Shown here piece after piece: positions 1-11,543 of a stretch of DNA of 64,000 bases; within the stretch, counting starts at the first letter, position 1; every line of letters starts with the position of its first letter. The translations under genes and the position numbers were made by a program. The DNA lies in NCBI GenBank assembly GCA_015501585.1, contig JADNRY010000159.1, forward strand, positions 62,001 to 126,000, read 5' to 3'. The notes beneath the pieces were generated by a model that was given only the letters and a program-made list of their open reading frames with translations, was not told the origin of the DNA and did not search any database. This DNA is from Rhodocollybia butyracea (taxonomy: Eukaryota > Basidiomycota > Agaricomycetes > Agaricales > Omphalotaceae).

Positions 1-392
1 TCTCGTTTCTCCGTCTCTCCGTCCAAGTTGATGCCAAGATGGCTTGGCAAAATATTTCTCCCATCAAACAACAAGGCTAGGGACTCAGGACTTGTCATTG
101 TATGTATTTACAACCCAATAATCGACGCTCTGCAACTGGATCGCTACGAAATTGCTCTACTTAAGGTTCGGACATCCAAGCTCACCCACTGCCCTGAGCT
201 TGTATTATGAGGCCAAATATTTGCAGACGGCAATGATATACTGTCACCACTTCCGCGGAAATCTGAGCCACCTCTCACAGCCGTTACTCGCCCACAACTC
301 GTACGTCTTTCATTGGGTACCTCCAAGGTACCAACCTCCAATTTTCGCGTCTGCTCTCATCTACTTGAGTTATTGGCGCTGAATGCGTCAAG

Positions 393-400
393 TATTTAAG
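393..400 (+). promoter_or_regulatory. Possible TATA-like box of the laccase gene
   Basis: TATTTAAG lies about 56 bases upstream of the laccase ATG, a usual fungal TATA spacing with a short 5' leader. The rest of bases 1-392 shows no gene I can support. This is inference from position and sequence only. Confidence 0.35.
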
Positions 401-455
401 CTTTCTTAGCTCTCCAGAGACTACAGACTCACCTCGATTTTTACCCAATCTTGAA

Positions 456-3438
456 ATGATTGGCTCTGCTGTTCTCTTCGCACTCTTCGGAGGGGCACTC
501 GCCCAAACTCCCCCCGTCTTCCCCGCCGTCACAGACTTGCGCATCAAGAATGCATTCCTCGCACCCGATGGCTTCAACCGTTCTTTCGTCACCGCGGAAG
601 GTATCATCCCCGGTCCTACAATCTCAGGAAACAAGGTATGTCAAGTCCCGTACGCGTCTGTCGGAGAATAACACGCTCAACATGAATCGGCAGGGTGACA
701 CTTTCAAGATCAACTTGATCAATGAGCTCACCAACGGTACTATGATTTTGAGTACTTCAATCGTGCGTATGCGCTCATAATGATCGATGGTTGCGTAAAT
801 GTACCTTTTTTATTCAGCATTGGCACGGTATCTTCCAAGAAACCACTAACTGGGCTGATGGGTATGTGGAAATTTCAACTCGACGTTTGTAGTTCTTACT
901 AACGAATGAAATTTCGTAGACCGTATGTGACCATCCGATCCGATATACTTTCATGCATACTTACCTGAGTCCTAAAGTCCATTCGTTAACCAATGCCCAA
1001 TCGCGGCTAACAACTCATTCCTATACGAATTTACTGTTCCTGACCAAGCCGGCACCTTCTGGGTTTGTTTGTTCGCCGAACCTCACTCTAACTGTCAGAC
1101 TAACCTCTTGCATTTTAGTACCATTCGCATCTGGGTAAACTTGCCTCCCTTCATTCAAGTATAAGCCTGGATTGACCTCCGTTACAGCTACTCAGTACTG
1201 CGACCAGTTGAGAGGAGGCCTTGTTGTCTATGACCGAGAGCATGATGCCTTGGCTCATCTCTACGACGTCGACGATGGTTTGTTTTGTTTTTTCTTCTTT
1301 AGAACATGAATTGACGTTGTCCTCGGTCTCTTACAGGCACCACTATTATCCACGTTGGACCATTGTAAGTCTGCTTTGTCTATCCTCGTACCATACTCTA
1401 ATCATTTTATAGGTACCGTAAGGATTAGATTTCTTCACAACACAGAATACCCTCTTACACGATAGATTTGTAGATGTTCCCGCACCCTTCATCCCTACCG
1501 GTTCTTCGTGAGTAATCATCTCGATATCTAGATGACCTTGCTGAATATTTGTCAGAGTTGTCGAGGCAGGCATGATCAACAGTTTCGGTAAAATAATTCA
1601 AGTTCTTTTACCTAAGAAGGCACTCAATTTTTGCAGGACGAAACTGGTTCACCCAGGATCCTACTCCCTTGACCGTGATTAACGTTAAACACGGCTTACG
1701 GTGAGCTCTAAAATGTCCAAGTTGGTCCTCGGTACTGAAAAGCCTTTGACTTCTAGTTACCGCTTCCGTCTGATTCACAGTGGTTGTGACCAACCTTTCA
1801 ACGTCTCAATTGACTTCCATACATTCCAGGTAACTACTCTGGCAATTTCCCAGAGTCCCTTCAATAGATACTCAACAAGTTGAATCCATAGGTTATCGAG
1901 GCTGATGGTATCGAACACGAACCCGTTGTCGCAGATGCCGTTCAGATCTTTGTTGCTCAGCGATACTCCTTGGTTGTGAGTGCTACTGTATTTAACAGCA
2001 TACGACAGCTTTTGACGTCGAAATTCTAGATGGCTGCAAATCAATCCGTCGATAACTACTGTTCGTAGGACTTTTATTCTTCGAGCCCACTCCGTCTTAC
2101 CACTGATTATTACAGGGATCAAATCCAACGATGCTGGCGCCTCTGGAACGGCCGGTTTCGCTAATGGAATTAACAGTGCTATCCTTCGCTACCTCGGTGC
2201 CCCCGACAAAGAACCCACAAGGAACCAGGCGGTCATAGGTCAGAACACGCTCAATGAATTCGACCTTCATGTAAGTAAATATATGCTCTTCCGAAGTGAT
2301 CATCACTGACATCGATTGCAGCCTCTTGTAAACGCTCGTGCGGTAAGCTTTGTTCACATTAGCAAGACGTTACCTGGCAGTATGACTGATGTCATTTTAG
2401 CCTGGCCCAGCGACAGTAGACGGTGCAGACGTAAATTTGAACTTGCAGCTCTTCTGGGTGAGTGAACTCTAGTGTTTTTGACCTTTGGGCTCACGTTTTT
2501 ATTTCAGACTGTTGGAGGAAACGGAGATATCGGAACAACAGAGCAAGGAAATTTCTTCTTCGTCAACGGAGTTAGATTCTTCCCTCCCACCGTCCCAGTC
2601 TTGCTTCAGATCATTAGTGGTGCTCGTACAGCTCGTAAGGGACTTCACTTATAATCTTTTGACGCTCCTGAAATATCGGCACTACAGAGGAACTTCTTCC
2701 CACTGGATCGGTCTACGCATTACCTTTGAACTCGACCATCCAAATCAGCTTCAACACGAGTCAAGTCTTCCAACATGGAGGCCCGGTTAGTGAACTTCAA
2801 ACCATCTCACACCCAAGTATTTTACTGACAAGATTTTAGCATCCCTTCCATCTTCACGGAGTACGTTTTACGATCCCAACTCATTCATCTTTTGGGCTCA
2901 TAACTTTGTAGCACGCATTCTCCGGTATCCGAGTTGCTGGAAGCGACGTGTACAACTTCGAGAACCCCGTGCAAAGGGACGTTATCAGCACTGGTGCGCC
3001 GGGAGACAATGTCACCATTCGGTTCTTCACCGATAACGCTGGACCTTGTGAGTTTATTATTGCTTGGGTATCTCACGTTTTGCTGATCTACCGCCTTTCA
3101 AAGGGTTCTTGCACTGGTGAGAGGTGTTGCTCTTTGTGACCCGAAAGTTAGACTAACCTGGCATTGAAGCCACATCGATTGGCATTTGGAAGGGTGCGTT
3201 TGCTAATTTCTCGTCCTGCGCTGTTACTGACAGTCGTGTAAAGTGGTTTCGCCATCGTGCTCGCTGAAGGAACTGCCGAGACTACCGCCCGCAACCCCAC
3301 CCCTGGTACGGTTTTGTTAATTTTTATATAGGCGATGTACTCAAACGTTTTTGAACAGAGGATTGGGACCAACTTTGCCCCATCTACGACGCGTTGACCC
3401 CGGCCCAGCTTGGTGGAGCTGGAGGACCTACTACTTGA
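456..3438 (+). CDS. Laccase (multicopper oxidase, secreted)
   Basis: Extracellular copper enzyme that oxidises phenols and reduces oxygen to water, with roles in lignin or pigment chemistry. The ATG at 456 opens a signal peptide ([17 protein letters not shown]). After splicing, all four copper-binding segments are visible: HWHGIFQ (exon at 818), WYHSHL (1060-1134), HPFHLHG (about 2840-2860) and HCHIDWHLE (about 3105-3190). The stop is the TGA at 3436-3438, after a C-terminus ending [11 protein letters not shown]. The gene is heavily split; early exons I can place are 456-635, 694-762, 818-861, 920-922, 978-1062 and 1119-1134. Two micro-exons are needed to keep the frame: 3 nt (ACC, 920-922), giving DGPPFVNQCP, and 5 nt (GTACC, 1413-1417), giving GPLYHVPAPF. 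No frameshift is required, so the gene looks intact. Family assignment is secure; later exon edges were not all fixed. Confidence 0.95.
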
Positions 3439-6400
3439 GGTAGAAATCTTTGTAGATGATTAATTCTCTTCCTATCTTTCTATTTGTATTGGTTCTTGTG
3501 TCGTTAAAAATTAAAGGTTCTTGTTTGTTCATCGCTATGCTCTGATTGGAAAAAGGAAGAACGAAATGTAACATGACTCTTGCCTTGCACATGACAAAAG
3601 AGGCCTAGTACGCAAATGTCAACACAATGATAACGGCTGGTGTTATTAGGAATACTAGATGACTCGAAAAATAGAACCGCAGCTTTCGTCTCCTCGGTAA
3701 ATGAACACACAGCGCACGAGTCGAAGATCAAACCTCCGCTATAACAACGCAAGGGATGTTCATATATTTTTACGGAAAGCCGACTATAGTGTTCGGGAGT
3801 GGCTCGAGTTTTGCACCTAGAAGCGGACTCAATAATGCTATCCAGTACGAATATGCCAACTATAGGAGCATAGTTCTTGAAACCAATTGCATAGGTTAAC
3901 CATCTGGTCTTGAGAGCTGGAATTGTAAGCGAAACAAGATGCGTGAAATATAAACCTTCGAGCACTTGTAAGCCGGGCACAAGGCCTAGAACAAGTTCAA
4001 GTCGTCATAGTAAATGAAAACCACACACCAAACACTTGAAAATTGATCAATGAAAGTTCTTTGTCGATGACTTTCCCAAGTAGTCTGGCGGTGAAAAGTT
4101 CGGTGGAGGTAATTCAAGACACCAAAAAAATTGTCGTGCGAGATTTAAGACTCGGGAAACACAGAGGCTAAGGCTGAAAGTTTCGTAGGCAGTTTTAACT
4201 ATCCTTTATTCGTAGTTCAACCGCAATTTCGATTGTTTTTGCTATGCGTCATACCATTCAAGTTGGGTCTTTGTAGTTGATGAGCTTGTTTTCGACTAGT
4301 TTACGGGGTGAGAGAGTTTCATTTTGGTCTCTAATGCCAGTAATATGCGTGCCACTAACAATGAGGATCAGACAAAGGCATAGAATCGCTGTAGGGCCGG
4401 GGAGACGACAGCAGCGAAAGAGATTTGTTTGCGAGAGCGATTTCTTGTATTCGAAGCAAGATGGAGGAGAAGGCACCCAGCTCCGGGAGTGTATGGCTTT
4501 CCTTAGCGGAATTTTATGATAGGATCCTTCGATGAGAAGACTGAAGAGGTTCGGCATAACCGCCCAAACTCTGACGGACCGCCTTGGACCGCTCCGCGCT
4601 CGCTTGTACTGGAACCACGATCTCTCTACCACCGAATGGCTTATATATGGTTATTTTCTTCGCGAGTAAAAGCTTTCTGCTCATTTTACACTCAGAGCCA
4701 TTTACCTCACCATTTCCGCAACGAAGGCTCTTACTTGGCCCTCGAAAATGTAACGGTCGAACATTTCAATTTCAGCGTTTTCAGCGTTTCAACTGCTGTC
4801 GACTGTCGGCTATCTCTGTATGGAATTAAATAACCAGTTTCAGAGTACATCCGCTATTGCTAGAAACCATAGTAGTGAATGACCTATTCTTTGCTCTATC
4901 TTTTTCGTCGCTTCCACCATACAAGGCATTTCGATGCTGATGGCTTCCCAATCTAACGTTTCTGCCGTTCAGATTAACTTGGCGCAGTCATCTCGGTCTC
5001 CACGCTTAGGCAAGAGTAGCAACAGGAACCAGCTCCGAAAAACTAAAAAGCAAATTCTCTTTTGTAGGCTCCGTGTTCAAGTTGGTCACAGAATCAGAAT
5101 AAGCCAGAGATAGGGAAACAGGTGCGTTTCTTTCAATCTCATTTGCTTTGTCGTGCTAACGCTTGTATTCTATAGATCATTCCCGACGATTTTCCAACTG
5201 TTTTCCTCTGGGCCACCCATTGAATTTCAACTCCACTGGTGGACGCGATTTATGTGGACAGTTCATACCCAAATCCGCCCATGGTTATGTCTCCCCATGC
5301 TGGAGTACCGGAGACTCGAACTTCCTACAGTTTCTTTCTTTTGCGGGACCGTTTATTATAACCTTGAACGTTTGAACGATCGTTTCAAATTCTGGCTTTT
5401 CTCTCACCGTGTGATGATGCGTTGGCTGGTCCAGATTTGCGGAGGTTCTGTGTAGAGGTGGTATAAACGAGACCGGTATGTTACTTTTTACTGGGATGAT
5501 AATGATCTTGCAGTGACGTGTTCTTTCCTAAAGCTCTCCTCCCGTTATTCTTCCGTCTATCCCGAACCCGATGGTGTGTACAGGCGACTCAAAACATGGC
5601 TAGGGAATCGATACTAGTCCCCCATATCCGTAACTGCTAGTCAGGTTGGAGTGATGCCTCAATTTCCCCTTCATACCATCGTCAAACCCTCACTCCAACG
5701 AGCCGGTGGTGACCTATCGCTGAGACAACATCGCTATATCCCTGGCCTCGCAAGGTCCGTAACTATAGAGTTTTGATGCCACGTCTTTCTAATTTGAACT
5801 TTCTTAGCTCACAAGCAGCGATTGGAGTGTGTATGACTTGCTCGCTTTAAAAAATCATCCTCGCTACGGGTTGACTGGATCACCAGATCTACCGCCCTTC
5901 AACCTATAGACGCATCCTTTTATCAATGATAAGACGTAGCGCTTAGAGTTCTTGTTGATACACCGTGGTGGTCTATCTCCTCAGAGGTCAAATACACTCG
6001 TCCCAAACCTCCACACTCGCTCACGCTAAGCTTGCCGGAACTTGTAAACAATCGTTTCGCGCGGAGATTTATCCAAGGTCTCGCTTAAGTTTGTTTCAAG
6101 CCCCTGCTTCGAAAACGAAAAATTCGATGGGTGTAATCTTTTGGTGTAAACTGCACTGCGGACAGTGAGATATAACAACGGGGAGTTTGCCCCGAGACGA
6201 TGATGTACACTATTAGGCACATCAGGTGGCTTTTTGGATCCCGGCGTATCAGCAATTAACAGCAATTAACCTAACCGCATGAAGTAGAGGTTTCAGTTGC
6301 GTTAATGCAGAGTCAGAGGGGCCCGAGAGTCTAATGAATGAGCTTGAATCATCCGGTTGCTGAGAGCGCGACGAGGACGGTGGTGTTTCTAACGAATATA

Positions 6401-6728
6401 GTGCAGTGATTCACGGGACGACCGATATCGGATGATATCAACTTTTGCAATTACACCAGTTTCACAGGAAGAGGTGTTTAGGTAGCTCAGTCCAACGAGG
6501 CAGATAACAGCTTTTTATTCGCATCTTTTCCGGCCTTTTTCCGTGTTGCTGAGCACCTGATGGTAGGAGGGAAGTAAGCCGGCCAGGGGGGCCATACTAC
6601 ACACATGGTGTCTGATGGTACTTATCGTGCCTATAAGATGATCCGACTCTGAGCTACTGAAAAAGGCAGAGTCACAGGCTTCGACTATAAGAACGACAGG
6701 GGTTGCCAATCATAATCTACTTCTCATC
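3439..6728. other. Intergenic stretch without a supportable gene
   Basis: No recognisable protein. A splice-like pair (donor GTGCGT near 5122, acceptor TATAG near 5176, with a GCTAAC branch-like site) joins short open stretches around 4940-5370. The joined frames stop quickly and match no family I know. This may be a decayed gene or chance. Confidence 0.4.
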
Positions 6729-9132
6729 ATGGTCCCTTCGAAAGATGATGTAGCCAAATTCATTACAGTCTTTCCAAACAGTTCTGAGGAGAAGGCTCTT
6801 ATGTTCCTGGAGGTAGGGTAAAAAACATCTGTCGTTCTTTATTAATATGTGCCTTCAAGGGTGCAAATACTTTCGATGAAGCCATCAGCCAATATTCTGA
6901 AAACCCAGAGAAATCCTTGCGTAGTCACACCCAGGATACCAAGGATACCTTCGAGGATCCCGTGGTGGATGTTAAGCTACCAGTTTACTCTGTTGAGTCC
7001 CCCCCGCCATATACTCCACCGCCTGCTGTGACCCGAAGTGGGCCAAGTCGTTCTCATACAAATGCTGTCATCGAAGCTGGCAATGTTCGTGCTTCAGACG
7101 AGGTATATTCCACTCTCCATTCGGCATGTTTAGGTGCTAACATCTTCTTACAGCAAGAAATACAAAATATGCGACAAATGGTTCAACGGGCGCACGGTAT
7201 CTACAACAGCGATATTGAGCCAGAGCACGTAACGGATTATATCTGTCACTGTGATATTCATGCTTATCGAAAAAAGAATATCACTCGGCTTGGTGTCCAG
7301 GAGATGTGGTCAAGAGCAGTCATGTACCCAGGTCTGCACTGCTTACTACTCGTTGTTGAAACATACGAGCTAACAGATTCTCCATTCGAAGGAGAGAAAT
7401 CATACAATTACGGCTATAAACAGACCAACGAAAACCCGTACAGATACCGTGTTGTCTCCCCATATGGTTTTGACACTTCCGCAAATCGAAGGCCGGATCC
7501 GCGATTCTATGCCCAGTCACTTCAACAGATTATCCAATTGAACGCGGAGCTCAATGAGCAAGCACAAATTGCCATAAATGCCAAGGAACCGCCATTTAAC
7601 ATCTGGGAACTTGACCAGCTAGATTCTTCAATGTTTCACGTACCCATCACCGACGACGCAAAAAGACAATCTGATGACAAAAAACAATCAAACGAAAAAC
7701 CCACCAGTCAACAGTACAGCCCTACTAGTCCTCACGCGAGCAGTAGCAACTTGGAGGATTCTAAACCGTCTAGGTTTGGCTTCAAAAGAGCGATCGCTAA
7801 ATTGACTGCTCCAAAGATAAGTGCCCAAGATCGAGGACGAGAGTTGCGAGACGCGATCTTGGAAGAGGAGAATGGTAGATGGCCAGACCAAGGGACACAG
7901 CAGATCGCAGTAACGTACCGGGACAAAGTGGGGATGACTGGACAGGTTGCTCATCTTCGAGCCCACCAGCCCATTCAATACCTCCACCTACTCCGAGCAG
8001 GATACTTCGAACCAATCCCAGTAGCTTGGTCCACTCCGAAGTCTAATCCTCTGAGATTTCGTATTGACGCATCTGCTGGATGGAGAGGGATCACTCCTAC
8101 CTGGAGAGGATTTGAGAACACTGCCGAGGAGCGCCTATACTGGGTTTTGAATCGCAGAGAAGGAAGTGATGGAGCGGGGATAAAACCAGACATCATTTCT
8201 CAGATGAAAATGGCTCGTGCGAGAATGGCCACCGCGGTCGAGTCTGATCCAATATACTATTCTCCTAACGATACCTGTCGTCTTCAGCAGACTTCCGATG
8301 GTTATTCAAAGCAGGTTCTACCGACTCCTTTCGGAGTTTTTGATAAGACAGAAGTTTCTGCAGACACTATGATACTCCTGGATGTCTCTAGGTCCATGGA
8401 TTCCGATCCAATTCGACCAGATTATAATGGCCATCTCATTGCGGGCTATTCCAAGATTGCGCAGCCAAAAAATAACGGTAGGTACAGCACTCTAATAAGG
8501 TAGCAGGGTCATTGTATACTGACTTACTTCCTCATGATATAGATGTAGCGAAGGCTATCATACGTCGCTTCACTGAAGCCTTGGCTAATCGCGATAACAG
8601 CTTTGAAGGCTGCCATCTCACTACTTTCTCAAGTCAGTCCAATTATATGGGTCTCATCAGCTCCCAAAATCTCGATGCAAAGTGGAATAACATCCAATTT
8701 GGGGGAGGGGCTCAAGTCATGACAGGTTGGCAGAAAGTCAAGGATCTCTACTTTCGGAAACATCCCGAATCGGCAAACAAACATCCGGTGTACGGATGGC
8801 AAGCTGGTCCCCAAACTCCCATGCTCAGATTACTTCTTCTACTTGACGGTGGGGCTACCGATATGGCTGAGTTCGAACTTGATCTTCTGGGCCACTCTTG
8901 GGTCCATATCACGATATTGCTTGTTGGTGTTGATGGAGACCCACATCACCATCGGCATGCCATGGAGCTGGAGAGACTTAGCGAGGTCAACGACCATGTT
9001 TCTTTCGTGGATGTACAGGGCAATGCTCCTGAACGGTATATCACTCACGAGCTGCTAAAGCGACATCTGGGTTATAACCTTTCCATGGATGAGCTCCTGA
9101 AACTGGAGCAACTGCCAGCTTATACACCTTAA
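6729..9132 (+). CDS. Von Willebrand factor A-domain protein
   Basis: Probably a cytosolic protein with a metal-ion-dependent adhesion (MIDAS) fold; its partner is unknown. The ATG at 6729 gives MVPSKDDVAKF. Exons are 6729-6812, 6860-8477 and 8543-9132. The last intron joins KNN to DVAKAIIRRF. A further 51-nt in-frame intron is likely at 7103-7153, which has GTATAT, GCTAAC and TTACAG signals. The second half carries the MIDAS motif DVSRS within MILLDVSRSMDSDP, split by the third-exon junction, followed by the rest of an A domain (FTEALANRD, MLRLLLLLDGG, WVHITILLVGVD). The N-terminal half is polar, with a Pro-rich stretch (YSVESPPPYTPPPAV) and a Lys/Ser-rich linker. Similar proteins are common and uncharacterised in mushrooms. 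The domain call is firm; function is not known. Confidence 0.85.
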
Positions 9133-9636
9133 ACTAGAAGCCAAGTATCTTAAATTATAACTTGGGGTCCTCATGATAGCAACTGTACTATTGAACAGAG
9201 TCGTAAGGCATTGTGCCTCTATAGATAGAGGTGGTTGAGAGAAGCAGGGTAGGAAGTCCAAATTCATTTGACTCGGAGAATGTTTCAGTTTCAATCAATG
9301 ACTCAAATTAACTTTGTATCTGGCTCATGAACAGAACCTAACCGAACCAGTGAATAACAGACGCCAGCCACGCCATCGATGAGTGTTACTGCGCTTACTC
9401 AAACTTTGCTGGTAAAACTTGTTCCTTCGCGTCCGACACATGCTACCATTGTGCTACTTCCACTCTTTTCCACTGTAACCTGCACCTCTGAAAGGCATAT
9501 AAATAGGAAGGTGGATCAATCAAGGATCAATGACAAGCTTCCGAAGGAAAGACTAACAGACAAAGGAGGTACGATTCGTACAAATGAGACAAAAGTCAAT
9601 TGTGGTGATGAGGAGAAGCATAGATGTTAGTAATAA

Positions 9637-11090
9637 TCAAATGCATACTACTCGCGCATACTCCTGTTTGCTCGGACCCCTCCCTGGGATCCAAAGATTC
9701 AATGGAGCTTTTCTCATATGACCATCATCAACAGCAGCCTTAAAACTCCCAAGGTCCTCCTCACGATCATTGTTTAATATTGCCATCGAGGGGGAAGAGA
9801 CCAGCTGTTGCCAATAGCTTCCTGGGGAGAGGACTGGAATTTCCCATATATTTTGTCCAGGAGTGTCAAGCTCTTCCGGAATAGGTTCAGGCAATTGCCG
9901 CCATGCGTGAGCCATACTAGAGCCAGATAGTGAATCGTAATCCACCATGAATCCTTCGACTGTGGGTCTATGTTTTGAATCCACCCAGCACTTTGTAACG
10001 CAACTCCATAATCTATCGGAAAATCCCTTCGTAGGACGCGATGGTCGAGACCCTTTCATGACTTGATATATGACCGCAGCCTGAGGCTTCACTTCAAAAA
10101 AGGGAGGGTTTCCCGTAACAAGCTAACGTGGTGAATGTCAATACAACATTATAAAACTTGGACATACCTCAACAAATGTACAACCCAGTGCATACATATC
10201 TGTGGACATGGATGGTTTAGATTTTGTTGTATAATCAAACAACTCTGGGGCCATCCATCTGGTACTTCCGCGAAGAGTGCCTGCTGAAGAAGATGACATG
10301 GTCTGCAGTGTGCTGATTCCGGCAAGGCCGAAATCGGCCAGACAACACCGCCCCTGGTTGGACACTAAAATATTGCTCTGTGAGAGTTTTAGGTGATAGT
10401 GGTCATTTGTATAAACACTGAATCAGCGTACTCCTTTTACGTCGCCATGGATTATGGGGGGATTTCTTACATGGAGGTATCTGAGGCCTTCAAGAATGTC
10501 CCGTATCTAATACCAACTGAGCAATTGTATGTGGAATAGATGACAAACACTGACAATTTTCATCAAATTGGCTGCCGGATGTGCAATTAAATAAGCCATA
10601 ACACTTCCATTGCTGCACCATGGTGAAACCAAGCAATAACTTTGCGGGAAAAGGACTGTGTTGACACCCAAAAACGGAAGGACATTTGGATGATCCAATT
10701 GGCTCCAGATCAAAGCTTCTTGGGAGAATTCCTAGAACGGGAATGTGTAAACATACTTATTAAATAGTAAGAAGGGAGAATATACTTTGAACAAATGCCT
10801 CCTGTCTACATGTGGGGCAAAGACGCGAAGAACCTTGAGACACAAAAGATCTCCGTTTGGTCTTCGGCCTCTCCAGATATCCTACGTGACTAAGCAATCC
10901 GTAATTCCACCAAAACAATTTACCAGAGACGCACTGCAAATCCCCCTCCCCATACGTAGTGGTTTTCTTCTTTAGCAATATCTTGAACACTAAGAGAGCT
11001 AGGGAGCATCTCAAACTCCCGGGCGATTCGGCGTGTGCACCTAAAGAGCTCAAACTTGACCCATTCGGAAGTTGCAAGTCTTGTTTCCTA
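9637..11090 (-). CDS. TKL-like protein kinase
   Basis: Protein kinase with a nearly complete catalytic domain, read on the minus strand through several short introns. In order: glycine loop GGGFADIWRG (split by an intron with donor GTGCGT), the ATP-binding lysine in LCLKVLRVFAPHVDRRH, WSQLDHPNVLPFLGV, catalytic loop IIHGDVKGSNILV (HGD instead of HRD), DFGLAG, an activation segment ending WMAPELF, and SKPSMSTDMYALGCTFVEV. A C-terminal tail of about 90 residues follows, with stop at 9637-9639. The HGDVKG form is usual in the expanded TKL kinases of Agaricomycetes. The first clear exon begins LATSEWVKFELF near 11080. An upstream in-frame TAG shows that a further exon or start lies upstream. The catalytic residues are present, so it is probably active; its pathway is unknown. 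Confidence 0.85.
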
Positions 11091-11138
11091 TTTATAACTC
11101 CGAATCAACGATGAAGTGGATATGAGATATACTATAAC

Positions 11139-11543
11139 TTAGAAACCAACCCAGTGAAGCAGTTCAAGAAGAACGTTGATGCGAAATACTGTATTCCAGT
11201 CAGGATGAACCCAAGGACGTTGGCTAGCAAGAATGTCACGCCGGAACGAGGGGTCACTAAAGTTGACAGTGAAAGTGTTGCTGTTGTCCTCTGGATGTAT
11301 GAGCCATATCCCATCTTTAATGCAGGTGATATGTGCCTTTATCTGCCCATGGCGGTCGAGGACCTTACTAGTGATCAAAGGACATTCTGGCACAAGGCTG
11401 GTATCGCCGGTAGGTACAAGGTTCATAGGGGTGAGTAAAAGCGGTGTACTTGCTTTGAGATGAAGAGGAAGAAAGGCTTGAATGAGGATGCGACTGAGAG
11501 TCAAACGATTTGGTAGTAGTAAAGTGGAGTAAGAAGATACCAC
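11139..11543 (-). CDS. Possible N-terminal exon of the kinase gene
   Basis: A 134-codon open stretch lies directly upstream of the kinase core on the same strand. It is protein-like in composition (for example CIKDGIWLIHPEDNS and RRDILASQRPWVHPDWN). A donor such as GTATTT within its last 20 codons could join it to the exon starting LATSEWV. No domain is recognised. It could instead be an independent short reading frame. Confidence 0.35.
   Translation of the reverse strand: MVSSYSTLLLPNRLTLSRILIQAFLPLHLKASTPLLLTPMNLVPTGDTSLVPECPLITSKVLDRHGQIKAHITCIKDGIWLIHPEDNSNTFTVNFSDPSFRRDILASQRPWVHPDWNTVFRINVLLELLHWVGF

Noticed and set aside
5153..5455. Open frames downstream of laccase (for example GGRDLCGQFIPKSAHGY)
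   Set aside because: Looks partly coding, but exons cannot be joined without stops and no family is recognised.
7103..7153. Treating this stretch as coding because it is in frame
   Set aside because: It is 51 nt with good donor, branch site and acceptor; an intron is more likely, though RNA evidence is lacking.
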